From positions 2,852,001 through 2,916,000 of the forward strand of contig JAGPXD010000001.1 of the NCBI GenBank assembly GCA_020746995.1: 64,000 bases of DNA. Direction: 5' to 3'. How positions within the stretch are numbered: the first letter of the stretch is position 1; the number at the start of each line of letters is the position of its first letter. Positions 22,026 to 32,711 of the stretch are shown here, in pieces. The translations under genes were made by a program, and so were the position numbers. The notes beneath the pieces are model-generated. The model saw only the letters and a list, made by a program, of their open reading frames with translations. It made no database searches and was not told the DNA's origin. Source of the stretch: Plectosphaerella cucumerina. Taxonomy: Eukaryota > Ascomycota > Sordariomycetes > Glomerellales > Plectosphaerellaceae.

Positions 22026-24537
22026 CTAGACATACGGCCCAAGGTCAATGTGGCCTTCGCCGTCGAGCAGTTGGAACAAGTTGAGATCGCCAAAGTTGGC
22101 ATCGCCGCCCACGTCCATGCGCCCCTCGAGGATGGCCGACAGGTCAGGCGTGCGCGGCAGCGAGCCCGTGAAACCCATGAAGCTCTGGTCCATGTCGCCG
22201 AAAGGCGACGTGCCGAGCCCGACGTAGCCCGTGAGAGGGTTCACGTGCCTAGAAGCCGAGTCGCGACGGTCGCCGGCCGCGGCGGTGGCGGCCGCCACAG
22301 ATGAGGGCGACTGGAACTGGCTCGGCGAGGGCTGGTGGTGTTGCAGCAGCGAGCGCTGCTGCTGCGTGTGGTCGGCACCGTTGCTATCGCGGGGCACGAG
22401 ACCGAAAAGCTGCGAGGAGCTCTCGGTGCGTTGTTGGCGCTCGCTCATCTCCCTCTTCTCTAGATAGTCGAGAGCAGATGAGAGGAGCGACCGCGCGATA
22501 AGGGCGTACTGGCCGGCGTTGGAGTCGTGTTTTGCAAAGTGCTCCAGGGCTTGAATCGAATTTCGGCTGTACTTCTCGAGGATGCGGCCGAATGAACCTA
22601 GTAGGCCGATGCCGAGGACGAGAGACGAGGCGAAGAGCCAGGATCTGGCGAGGTAAGCATGTGGAAGTGAAGAACGGGGTTAGGAGAGCTTACACGATCA
22701 AGGGCATGTGGCCCTGGAGGTACCCCTTCTCGATCAGCTCTGTGACAGCCTCAACCATGAAGGTGGCTGAGTCGATGCAGGCGTCCGCAAGCTTCGACTT
22801 CCCAGATGGAAGACCATTTTTGGTTGATGAGAGCAGGTTGCTCGATAACCGTCGATGAAGTTCATACATCAAGAACGGCCGCGACACAAGTATCACAGCT
22901 GCGAGGGTCAGACGACACCCTTCACGGAAGGAGTTGGTGAGGACTCACCATAGTAGTACGAGGACAGCACCTGGCAAGCCCCCGAGGCTTTTGAGACATC
23001 CCCTTCCGATGGAGCCGATGAGATGATCTGCTTGAGCTTATGCAGCCAACGCAGAGACCAGTCCCTCAGGCGGCGGGAGATGCCCTCTGTGAGCTGGTAG
23101 GAGATCTTCTTGCGCGAGTAGACCTCGACGACAATCTCCTCGCTGATCAGGAAGATCTGGACCGAGGCGTTCAGAAGGTTGAAGCTCTCGGGGCTGTCCT
23201 CGTCAACTGAGGTGTAGGGCACTGTGCAATCGACATCGGATGTGGCGGGTGGGCGGCCCATGGATGTGCTGAGGAAGAGGTCGAGGACCCGGAGGCTCTT
23301 CCACAGGCGGTCCCTGAAGACGTCAGAATGAGGGGATGGTCAGCGGTAGACAACACGTACCTCTGCCGCTGGATTTCGCCGCCGAACCGGGCATTGATTT
23401 CTGTGCGATGTATGCCGATGGAGTATGCGGCCCGAACGGCAATGCCTACTGATGTTAGAGACAAAGACTACAGCAGAAGGACCGACTCACCGAAGAACAG
23501 GAACGCCCCGTTGGTCTGGCACGACGCCAACATGTACAAGGTAATGAGCACAAAAGCTTGGATCGTGGTGACAGTCAAATTGCCACTCAGCTGCATCAAG
23601 GCCAGATGCCGAGCATAGTCAAAACAAGCCACAGCCAGATCCTCATCGGCAGCCTGCAGGCCAATCGCCAGCACAAGGTAGTTGACCGCCGAAGACACGT
23701 CACAGGCTCTGGCGTGCTGCTGCGAGGCCCAGAGGGCGACGTCGTCGGTCAGACGGGTGTGGGGGAAGAGATCAACGAGGCCGCTGGTGACCGAGGCGTA
23801 GGCAGCAACGGCAGCGGCGATGTCGATGTGGTGAAGGTCTGGCGGGTGGCCGGGCATGGAGACGGGGGGTTTCGCGTGGGCGGCATCGACGCCGGAGAAG
23901 CGGCTCGTCTGTTGGGCGAAGGCGTTGGGGTCGACGCGGGTGGTGACGAGCTGGCGGACGGTTTGGAAGAAGGAGAGGGGGGCGCAGTCGCCGATGAAGA
24001 CTGGCGGGTCAGTAAGAGGGCAGCAAGGGGATGGAGGAGTCGGGCGTACTCAGCTTCCCCTGGGCGTCGCGTAGGAGACGAGCCTCACGGGGCACCTCTG
24101 TCTCCTCGTCGGCAAGGGCGTCCTGTTGCGCGGCGGCATCATCGGCGGCGCCGGCCTGAGGAGTAGGTGAAGGAGCATGGCTCTGGTGCCGGCTGGGGTG
24201 CCGGCTACTCCGATACGTCGTCGAGGCCGGCCGGGGCGAGGGATGCCGGTCGCGGTCAGAGTCTGGCCCGGAAGGCGGAGGGGTGGCCGTGTTTCTCGAC
24301 GCGGCCGTCCGGCGACGATGCTGGGGAGAATAATGGCATGTCGACGCGCGCTGCCGACGCGAGCAGTACCCGCACGGTAAGTTGCCATCACATTTCACTT
24401 CACAAACAAGTCAGCCTCGGTACTTTCTTTCCTGGCTTTTTCTACGGGTCATCATCACCTTTTCGGGCCTTGCAGCTATCGCAGGCATTGGCGATGCGTG
24501 CACGCACCGGCGGTCGCCGTCCGGGGTCGTCGTTCAT
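22026..24537 (-). CDS. Zn2Cys6 fungal-specific transcription factor
   Basis: Nuclear DNA-binding regulator, 737 residues, seven exons on the minus strand: 24537-24459, 24397-24050, 24000-23491, 23448-23361, 23313-22949, 22898-22694 and 22644-22026. All phases close. The zinc binuclear cluster lies at about residues 19-45 with CDSCKARKVKCDGNLPCGYC; the six cysteines span the first splice junction. A Ser/Pro/Arg-rich linker follows, then the fungal_trans middle homology region: FIGDCAPLSFFQTVRQLV, VNYLVLAIGLQAADEDLA, AVRAAYSIGIHR, then RDRLWKSLRVLDLFLSTSMG. The tail is Gln/Ser-rich and ends with an acidic-hydrophobic stretch, a plausible activation domain. Introns are very short (42-61 bp). Its targets cannot be read from sequence. 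It lies next to the IDO gene, but the upstream gap is ordinary and no co-regulation is shown. Confidence 0.9.
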
Positions 24538-25164
24538 CGAGGCCGGGACGGACGCCCGGAGGGCAGACGGGAGGTAATTGGATGTCGGTTGCGGAAGAAG
24601 CTGGGACTCGGAGGTCAATGTAGGACGGAGGGCGGGCAAGGTTTCAATCAATTGGCGGGTGTGTTGCAGGACATCCGTCTCCGAGCATCCGAGGTTACAT
24701 AAGCACCGGGCAGTTCTTCAGATCCGAGATCGGGTCCAAGATGTCGGGTGGAGCAGGGAGGAAAGGGGGGAAATAATGACGTCTGCGGCTAGCATGTTCT
24801 AGAAGCCAGGTTTCCCCTTGAACCGCTCAACGAGCCCCTCTTCAAGCTGTGCACACCGCTTGCATCCGAAATTTGAGGTGCTTCCCGCTTCCGTCTTCCG
24901 CTTCGACATCCGAACATGCATCCGTGTTTGCTCACGGGGCCTTCGATGTCCCCACGTCATCTCTATCACGAAACCTGTCTGTCAAGGAAGTCTGAGTCGT
25001 GAGTCTGGATCTGAGTGCTGAAAAAGTGCTTCGCCTGTATCGGCTGCTCATTACTCGTATGCCAAGAAGGAAAATGCTAAGAAACATGCTTTGCGGCCCA
25101 TGCCGTGCGCCCAACGCCGCCCAATGCCGTCTCCAGGACTCTAATCCGTCCAAGCCCTCGCCGT
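24538..25164. other. Upstream region of the transcription factor gene
   Basis: About 630 bp between the transcription factor start and the 3' end of the IDO gene, both on the minus strand. No further gene is seen. Confidence 0.5.
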
Positions 25165-26496
25165 CTAAGCCCTACCGCCTTGCGACAAGTCGCCGGCCTG
25201 CAGCGTCTCGTCCCTCGTCTGCTTCAAGAAAGGCATCAGCGCCGTGCCTCCCGTACCCGTCAGCTCCTTGGCGTCGCTCGTCGCCTCGGACGCACTGGCA
25301 ATGTTCACCCGGCCGCCCTGTGCCGGCGCCGGCGCCGCGCCTCCGGCCTGCCTCGCCTTCTTGGAAGGTAGCACGATGTACCGCGTGACGATCTGGAGGT
25401 GCTTGTTGCGGAACTCGGTCATGCACCGCGTGGCAGCCTGGTACGACTCGCGGAGACGCTCCTGCTCGGGTGTCGTGGGCTCGACCATGGCTAGCTCGCG
25501 GATGCTGCCGAGGCGCGCGACGTGGTCGAGGAAGCGCGCGTGCGGGCCGGGCATGTACTCGCGCACCTGCTGCTGGAAGGTGGGCGCCTGCGACTTCTTG
25601 ACGCTGCGGGGTCCCTCGCCGTGGGAGAAGTGCTCGACGCCCAGGACAACGTCGAGGAACTGGATCAGCGAGCTCTGCCCGTTGCTGCCGCCGCGGAGCT
25701 GCTGCCACCCGCCGCGGCCCTCGCCTTCGTCGTAGAAGACGCCGTTGGGCAGGCCGGCCGACTCCATGTTCATGCTGCCCGCCAGGTAGGGCCGGATCTG
25801 GTAGAAGAAGACCATGGGGTCGCACTCCTCATACATGCGCTCGAGGAGGGCGCCCGTCTTGCGGATGGTGCCAGAGAGCTTGTCGAGGGAGGCGGTGATG
25901 GTGGCATAGTCACGCGTCTTGATAGCCTCGAGGGCGCGGAGCATGGACGAGATGACGTGACCACCCTCGGCCTCCATGGCCACGGAGACGAGATAGAACC
26001 AGGCCTCGTCTTTCGTTCCGGTAAAGGTGTGAAGAGACTCGAGCTGGTCAAGCTCGTGGAAGTGGCTGGTGTGGCTGGAGAAGTTCCACAGGTTGAGGGC
26101 GGCGTAGGTGGCCACGGGCGGAAGCTCGAGATGCTTGGAGACGCGGAGGAGGGGGACGGCGACCTGCGGAGGGAGGATGGCTTGCGGAGTCTCGCCGCCC
26201 CAGACGAAGCCGTGGAGGAAGAAGGAGAGAATCACGTAGGCGCGCCGCCATTCGGCTTCCGTCTTGAGGCGGTCTGTCGAGAGAAGGGGCATGTTCCTGA
26301 TCTCCTTGTGGAACTTGCCGGCGCTGAGAAGCGACGACAGGTGGTGGATGATGCGTTCCCATGGCTCGTAGTAGGCGTCGGGGAGGAACTTGAGGGGTGC
26401 CTCGAGTGGCAGGAAGCCGTTTTCTGTGACGGAGAACTCGGCCATCATGGCCTTATACGAGGGGATGTCCTCGGTCTGAAGGGCGTGTGGTGACAT
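25165..26496 (-). CDS. Indoleamine 2,3-dioxygenase family protein
   Basis: Heme dioxygenase that opens the indole ring of tryptophan to N-formylkynurenine, the first step of the kynurenine pathway; cytosolic. 443 residues, intronless, start ATG at 26496 (MSPHALQTED). Family signs: LPDAYYEPWERIIHHLSSL near the N-terminus, FFLHGFVWGGE, ETPQAILPPQVAVPLLRVS, AGLPNGVFYDEGEG, GSNGQSSLIQFLDVVLGVEH (the conserved G-S-x-x-Q-S-S segment) and MPGPHARFLDHVARLGSIRE with the likely proximal heme-ligand His. Length suits fungal IDOs. The C-terminal 60 residues are Ala/Gly-rich and variable. It is divergent to kynureninase with 699 bp between starts. Fungi carry several IDO paralogues; which one this is cannot be told here. 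BNA2 is the yeast name for the function. Confidence 0.93.
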   Translation of the reverse strand: MSPHALQTEDIPSYKAMMAEFSVTENGFLPLEAPLKFLPDAYYEPWERIIHHLSSLLSAGKFHKEIRNMPLLSTDRLKTEAEWRRAYVILSFFLHGFVWGGETPQAILPPQVAVPLLRVSKHLELPPVATYAALNLWNFSSHTSHFHELDQLESLHTFTGTKDEAWFYLVSVAMEAEGGHVISSMLRALEAIKTRDYATITASLDKLSGTIRKTGALLERMYEECDPMVFFYQIRPYLAGSMNMESAGLPNGVFYDEGEGRGGWQQLRGGSNGQSSLIQFLDVVLGVEHFSHGEGPRSVKKSQAPTFQQQVREYMPGPHARFLDHVARLGSIRELAMVEPTTPEQERLRESYQAATRCMTEFRNKHLQIVTRYIVLPSKKARQAGGAAPAPAQGGRVNIASASEATSDAKELTGTGGTALMPFLKQTRDETLQAGDLSQGGRA

Positions 26497-27195
26497 TGTG
26501 GTGTGGTGGCTGAAGGAATTGGGATGTGTTTCGGGCCAGTCGAGTGGTTCGTGATGTTGATGAATCGAGAACTGCTGATACAATTCGAAAAGTATGAAGT
26601 ACAAGTAGACAAACGGCTGCTTATGGAGGACGCCGGGACATGAAGTAATGGCCTCGGAAGTTGGAAGCCCTCTCATCACCGCACAGCCGGATCCGAATCG
26701 TCATCCGTGGCGGTGGGCCTTCCATCCCACCCGCCTCGGCGCGGTCACGGCGCCCGGTGTGTGTGTGTGTGTGTGTAAGTTTGTGTGTGCCGTGTTGGGT
26801 GCTGGGTGTCTGTCCTCGTGGTGGTGGTGGTTATCGCCCAGGCAGGCAGGTTCAGCCCCTGATTCCAGGTCCGGCGGGTCGAACGGGTAGCACCGGATGA
26901 CGAGAAAAAAACAAGCGGGCTCCACTCTCGGATCGCGGAAGACGGAAGACGGAAGCGCGGATGCTTCGTTTCGCCTGCGCTTGCGAGCGAACCCCACTGG
27001 TCAATTCGTCGGCGTTTGCTTCCTGCAGCTGGCCGTCATGACCGCCACGGCCGCGGGGTCGGAATCGCGCCTACAAAGTGAGGAACGAAGCCCATGTCTC
27101 CGGTCGACTGAGGCCCCTTCTGCATCGGCTCATCACGCAATCATCTCACTCATCACACCCTCCCCCTTCCGCCCTCGTACGATCCGTCAATCACA
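26497..27195. promoter_or_regulatory. Bidirectional promoter of IDO and kynureninase
   Basis: 699 bp between the divergent start codons of IDO and kynureninase; it must hold both promoters. It contains a (GT)10 microsatellite at 26757-26776. No well-known operator was recognised. Confidence 0.6.
26757..26776 (+). repeat. (GT)10 microsatellite
   Basis: Ten uninterrupted GT units in the shared IDO/kynureninase promoter. A repeat-length marker; any effect on expression is untested. Confidence 0.9.
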
Positions 27196-28749
27196 ATGAG
27201 CTCATCCTCCTACCTCGAGCAGATCCGCTCCGCCGGAAGGGCAAAGTTCCCCTCAAACGCCAACTCGGTCGAGTTCGCCCGGGACCTCGACTCCCAAGAC
27301 TCCCTCCGCCACCTGCGGGATGAGTTCACCCTGCCCACCAGGGGCTCTCTGAAGAAGAAGAACCTCAACGGCACGCTTCCCGGTATGTTCGGCAACTGGC
27401 GGAAGAGACATGAAGCAAGATCAGAGAGCTAACCACCTCCAGATGGCTCCAAGCTGGCACATGCCGCCAACGGCACAAACGGCCACACAAACGGCACGGC
27501 AAAGGCCTCGGACGCCGATGAGGAGTCCGTCTACTTCTGCGGCAACTCGCTTGGCGTCCAACCCAAGGCCGTGAGGGAGTACATCTCCGCCCAGCTCGAG
27601 ACGTGGGCTTCCATCGGCGTCAACGGTCACTTCAACGCCCCCGGCGAGTCGCCCCTGGTCTGCTGGCAGGACATGGCCGCAGACTGCGCCCGCAAGAGCG
27701 CGCCCATCGTCGGCGCCCACCCCGAGGAGGTCGTCGTCATGAACACCCTCACCGTCAACCTGCACCTCCTCATGGCCGCCTTCTACAAGCCCACGGAGAA
27801 GAGGCACAAGATCATCCTCGAGTGGCGCCCCTTCCCCAGCGACTTCTACACCTTTGAGTCGCAGATCCAGTGGCACGGCCTCGACCCTGCAAAGTCCATG
27901 GTCCAGATCCAGCCCGACACCGAGGGCGAGTTCTACATCTCGACCGAGTCCATCCTGAAGACGATCGACGAACACGCCGAAGAGACGGCCCTGATCCTCC
28001 TCCCCGGCATCCAGTACTACAGCGGCCAGCTCTTCGACATCCCCACCATCACCAAGTACGCCCAGGACCGCGGCATCGTCGTCGGCTGGGACCTCGCCCA
28101 CGCCGCAGGCAACGTGCCCCTGAAGCTGCACGACTGGAATGTCGACTTTGCCGCCTGGTGCACCTACAAGTACCAGAACGCCGGCCCTGGCGCCATCGCC
28201 GGCGCCTTCGTTCACGAGCGCCACGGCCGCGTTGAGCGCGACGATGCCGGCCGCCCCGTCTTCCGCCACCGTCTGACGGGCTGGTACGGCGGTGACAAGT
28301 CGGTCCGCTTCAACATGGACAACAACTTCCTCCCCACCGCTGGTGCGGGCGGCTTCCAGCTGTCGAACCCCTCGGCTATCGATCTCGCCGCCCTTTCGGG
28401 TGCTCTGTCTGTGTTTGAGAAGACGAGCATGGATGCGCTGCGCGCCAAGGCTCTGGTCCTGACGGCGTATGCTGAGCACCTCCTCGACGGTATCGTGGCT
28501 GATGCTCCTGCTGGCGCCGAGGCGCCCCTGCGCATCATCACACCCCGCAACCCCGAGGAGAGGGGTACCCAGCTGAGCGTGCTGCTGCGCGATGGCCTGC
28601 TGGATGGTGTTGCCGCCGCTCTGGAGAGTGCTGCGATCATCTGCGACAAGAGGAAGCCGGGTGTCATCCGCGTCGCCCCGGTGCCGCTGTACTGCACGTT
28701 TGAGGATGTGTGGAAGTTCATGAACGTGCTGAGGAAGGCGGTGGCATAG
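27196..28749 (+). CDS. BNA5: Kynureninase
   Basis: PLP enzyme that cleaves kynurenine to anthranilate, or 3-hydroxykynurenine to 3-hydroxyanthranilate, plus alanine; cytosolic. 497 residues, exons 27196-27382 and 27443-28749, with a GCTAAC branch site in the intron. Family signs in order: SVYFCGNSLGVQPKAV, LVCWQDMA, MNTLTVNLHLLMAAFY (PLP phosphate region), IILEWRPFPSDFYTFES, LILLPGIQYYSGQLFDI, VGWDLAHAAGN (Asp contacting the PLP ring nitrogen), WCTYKYQNAGPGAIAGAFVH (the Lys of TYKY is the Schiff-base residue) and RLTGWYGGDKSVRF. A short Asn/Gly/Thr-rich insert sits after residue 62 at the intron. Its pairing with IDO strongly supports joint work in tryptophan breakdown. Confidence 0.95.
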
Positions 28750-29249
28750 GTGGTTGTTGATTGTAAATAATAATAATGAATTCATGAGCCAAGCATGTCG
28801 TTCTCAGTGAGCTTATGAGCCCCTGATCACCCCTGTCCCCCGTTCTAGGCACCTCGCCTTGGCATCAGCACCCAGAATCACCAGCGCGAGTGTCTAACAG
28901 GTGCTTCACATTGCACTGCAATTTGTACAACTTCCATCTCCAATGATGACTGGGGCCCTCAGCCTACCCTGGTCGTCACCCTGGACACATCTCACCACCA
29001 CCTGCACGTCTCGTGTAGCTCTCGTGTAGCTCCCAGCACAAAGTCCCAAGACGACCCGAAAGAGGAAACCCCCAAGCTCACGACCAACAAGCCGGAAAGG
29101 CCCGTGCCCCGCTCATCTCGGGTCGCACTCGCAACCCACCCTCATCCCCCTTCCTCTGAGCACGCCATCACGCAGAATATAACCAGCCAACGTGGCCCTC
29201 CTCACCAACCACCTCTCTCATTCATCTTTGCGATCCCTCAACCAGCAGC
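28750..29249. other. Intergenic region
   Basis: About 500 bp that hold the kynureninase 3' end (AATAATAATGAATT context) and the upstream region of the next gene. Nothing else is recognised. Confidence 0.5.
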
Positions 29250-30468
29250 ATGTCCGGAAAACCCCTCCTCACCACCGCGGCGCTGGCCGTCCTCGCCGTC
29301 GGCGCCTACCTGGCCATCGCCGACCTCCCGCGCCGCAACGGCCTCGGCGACAAGCTCAACGAGCTCCAGAACCTCCCCGGCTGGCCCCTCCCCGACGCCC
29401 TCGACCAGCCCGGCCTGACAAAATTCACCGGCTACGCGTCCATCGACCACATTCTCGCCGTCCTCGTGCGCTTCTTCTACCCCTGCGTCAATGGCGAGCA
29501 CCCGACGCTTTCGCTGCTGTCGGTGCTCTTCTGCGGCCAGGTGCTGTCGCTGCACACGGTCCTCATCTTTGAGGGGTTGCGAAGGGGCAACAAGAATACG
29601 GTGCTCTGGCCGTATGTTCTCTCACTCCTCCTGTAGCTTAATTGAGTCACTTACTGACTACCACAGGTCATCTGTTTGGGCTCAGATCTACCAATTCATC
29701 CCCGTCGGCCTCATCGCCCCTGTCTGGTCCATCGTCCAACTCTGGAAATCCCCCGTGTCGCGCCTCGCCGCCCAGCCCGCCGCGCAAAAGGCCGAGCTCG
29801 TCACCATGGACGCCGCCAAACTTTCCGTCTACCCCTTCTCTCTCATCATGGGCTTCATCGTGCCCACTGCCCTCGTTGGCTGGCCCGACCTGCTTGGCTT
29901 CGGCACCCGCCAGATCGTCATCGCGCTTTGGCAGTTCTTCCCCTTCTGGGTCGCCCTGTGGCAGTTCGACATTATGGTGTTCGTCTCCGCCTACGACCTC
30001 GTTCCGCCCACAGCGACCTCTGCCGGAAACCCACGCTACGCGAACCGGGCCTACGCCGCCATCTTGGCCCTCACTGCCGCCACGCACCTCACCACCCTCG
30101 CCTACATCATCTTCCCCGAGCAGCTGCACGGCCTCTTCCCCGGCCTGGACGTGTCATCTATCACCGTCGCCGGGGCTCTCATCCCCGGCCCCGTCTCCGG
30201 GCCCGTCCAGATCAAGCACCTCGCCGAGGGCGTCCTGACCCTGCTCCAGTACGACATGTATTTCTCCACTGGCTCCCTCCTCCTGTGGTCACTGTACCAG
30301 GCGTACAGCCTGGAAAACGACGTTTCCGCCGCGCTCAGCGCCGCGGTCAAGTCGGTCTACCGCACCGTTCTCGTCGGCCCGGCCGGCGCGGCACTGTGGA
30401 ACATCTGGGACCGGGACACGCGGGCACGCAAAGTCGCGGCGGCCGTGGACCCGAAGAAGAATGAGTAA
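29250..30468 (+). CDS. Multipass membrane protein of unknown function
   Basis: Predicted integral membrane protein, 387 residues, exons 29250-29611 and 29667-30468. It starts with an N-terminal hydrophobic helix (LLTTAALAVLAVGAYLAIA), which may be a signal anchor. A polar segment follows, then about seven further hydrophobic stretches such as HTVLIFEGL, FIPVGLIAPVWSIVQLW, PFSLIMGFIVPTALVGW, IVIALWQFFPFWVALWQF and SLLLWSLYQAY. The C-terminus is basic. The layout recalls polytopic proteins sometimes found in fungal terpenoid clusters, but no terpene or prenyltransferase gene is nearby and I do not assign that role. It ends 91 bp from the convergent next gene. Confidence 0.7.
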
Positions 30469-30559
30469 AAAACTTCATGTATCATATAATTGCCATATCA
30501 CCCGCTCTAATCTATGTTCGCGAACCAGAGACACGCTCCGCGACTAAGCACCGCTTTTT

Positions 30560-31594
30560 TCACCCGTTCCTGACGTGCCCTGCATGGTCCTCGGCCCACT
30601 TCTCCTGCTCTATCCGCAAACACCGCTGGCCCCATTGGATGGTCGCAAAGGCGCCGATGGCGCCCCAGACGGATGGGACAGACCAACCAAGGGTATAGGC
30701 GACCTCTTCGGGAATTGTCCATGCGAGGGCGATGAGGGCGATGCTGAGGAGGGAGCCGGAGATGGACCAGGCCCAGAGCATTTGCACGAGCATGCGGCGG
30801 AAGCGCGGGGATGCGTTAAATCGTGCGAGGGCGGCCTCGCGGTACACCTTTCCTCCGCCGCCGTCGCAGGCCGTGATATCCTCCATAATGGTAAACGTCA
30901 GAGGTGGAGTGACGTCACCGACGACGTGAGAGCTGAGGCGGTGCCAGCGCAGACGCCAGCCAAAGTGATGAGCGATGCCCGTGTACATCATGTAAGAGGT
31001 TCCCATGAGGATGCCGACGGGCATGATGATGCTGAGGCCGCGGATCTTCGGGGGGTCCGGAATGCTGAACCCGATCATGAGGGCGGTCATGACGAAGTAC
31101 GGCTTGCCGAGGATGAGATGGACGGCGTCGAAGTGCCAGCGGTTGGCGCCCTTGAGGGGCCGGTACGTGTCTGCCTTTTGGGCGAGGCGGAGGCCGCGCA
31201 GGCCATATTCACCTCCTGAGATGAAGCCGAACATTGCGGTGATGATTGCGAACATTGCGCCGGGGCGCATGTCGGTCAGGCGGGAGATGGCGAAGTAGAA
31301 GACGATGGGGATCAGGGTGCACTCGGTGAAGATGAGGAACCAGAAGAGAGCGATCATGAGCTTGTGCTCGCGCAGGTTGTAGGGCAGCGGCGGCGGGCCA
31401 TCGGTCGTGTGTGTGCGGTCCCGGGCTGCGGGGAGCTTCTCGAGGGTCGACTGGGAGGCCGAGGCGGGCGGCGGTTGTGTGGTCGCATCTGGTGCTGCTG
31501 CCGCCGCGTCGGTGCCGGACACAGCGGTATCGTCGTCCCGGGGCGGGACGGCGGTGGAAGTGACGACCATTGTACGTTTTTCGTCGAATCCCAT
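30560..31594 (-). CDS. Multipass membrane protein of unknown function
   Basis: Predicted integral membrane protein, 344 residues, intronless, start ATG at 31594. Residues 1-70 are soluble and Ala/Pro/Thr-rich. Membrane segments follow: KLMIALFWFLIFTECTLIPI, a Gly-rich one with FGFISGGEYGLRGL, YFVMTALMIGFSI, SIIMPVGILMGTSYMMYTGI, AWSISGSLLSIALIALAW and WGAIGAFATIQWGQ. Between them sits a cytosolic or lumenal loop with HHFGWRLRWHRLSSHVVGDV. The pattern is found in uncharacterised fungal membrane proteins. No catalytic motif is seen. Confidence 0.72.
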   Translation of the reverse strand: MGFDEKRTMVVTSTAVPPRDDDTAVSGTDAAAAAPDATTQPPPASASQSTLEKLPAARDRTHTTDGPPPLPYNLREHKLMIALFWFLIFTECTLIPIVFYFAISRLTDMRPGAMFAIITAMFGFISGGEYGLRGLRLAQKADTYRPLKGANRWHFDAVHLILGKPYFVMTALMIGFSIPDPPKIRGLSIIMPVGILMGTSYMMYTGIAHHFGWRLRWHRLSSHVVGDVTPPLTFTIMEDITACDGGGGKVYREAALARFNASPRFRRMLVQMLWAWSISGSLLSIALIALAWTIPEEVAYTLGWSVPSVWGAIGAFATIQWGQRCLRIEQEKWAEDHAGHVRNG

Positions 31595-32711
31595 GCTCTA
31601 AGGGAGCGAGTTCCGGAAGTTTGGGACAGGTGACCACACGGGGCCAGAGGCAATGATTGTCGGATGTTTGGAGTCGTCGTCGTTGCGTCTTTCTTTTCGA
31701 GTCGTGATCCCCCAGAAACGAAAGGCGAAAGAGAACCAAGGGAGCGAGAGGACAGGTCCTGAGCGGCAAGTGACCTGATGATAAAAAGCACGCCAGAAGT
31801 TCGCTGGCAGGTCGGTGCAGGGAGTACTGCTGTCGCCGGGGCGGAGTGGCGGGCGGACAGCGGTTTTTAGGTCAATCGCCAACCTCCGACTCTGTAGCAA
31901 ATGTTCATCGAACCAGCGTCCGGCCTCGACCCCGGGAGGCGAAATCTTGGCCTGTCCTCAGCCCCCTCGGCATCCACCAGTGACGACGAGTGGAACGAGC
32001 GTGGAACGCGCCGGCATCGGTTTGGTATGCGCTCCGACAGCGCCGGGAGGTTCCTGGTTGGCAGGGTTGGGACGCCCATCCGTGATGGGCGATGACGATC
32101 ATGGCCGTGGCGGGGGAAAGGGCCCGGGTGGCGGGCATTTCAGGTTTTTGGGGGCGAGTTGTAGCAAGTGGAGTAGTGTTCGAGTCGGGTGACGGGAGCA
32201 ATGGGGAGCAGCTCCGGCGATCCCGGAGGGGCGTTTTTCGCCACCGATCGGCCACCTCGGGGAGCGTCCGGCGGAGGCGGCGGGGGGTGGCAGGGGCCGG
32301 CACAGGCTGTAAGGGGGTGGTCACTGTCTGTCGAGGACGAACCACTGCAAGCCTCCCGTCGACGGTTCCTTTCGCAGATGGTCTAGATGCCGAATCGAAC
32401 ATTAAAAGGGTCCAGAGGGTTTTGACAGTAGAAATACATTCGTGGTTACGTTTAAAACCTAGGAAATCCCCCGTCTATCCGCTGTCCCTTTCCCAGCTCT
32501 GCCAAAGGCCGTCCCAACTTGAACCCAACCCAACTCTCTCAACCTCCCCCAATCCGAAACAAATCCCATCGAGATCTCAGCCGCTCGATCCATCAGAACG
32601 TAAATGCGATCCCGAAACCCAAAAAGAACCCAAGCCAAGGAAAACAAACGCAAACTCCGGCCACAGCGGTTGGCCATCCTCGCCTGAAATGAGCCCATCA
32701 TGCGCCCTCGC
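31595..32711. other. Intergenic region
   Basis: About 1.1 kb between two minus-strand genes. Overlapping GC-rich open frames on both strands lack any protein signature. No gene is called. Confidence 0.5.

Noticed and set aside
25522..26493. Open frame antisense to IDO
   Set aside because: 323 codons, opposite a supported gene, with no recognisable domain.
27421..28785. Long open frame antisense to kynureninase
   Set aside because: 454 codons, but it lies opposite a clear enzyme gene and is Val/Asp/Gly-rich with no motif. Such frames arise from strong GC bias at third codon positions.
29250..30468. Indole-diterpene type membrane protein assignment
   Set aside because: Only a general resemblance in hydrophobic layout; no prenyltransferase, GGPP synthase or P450 in the area.
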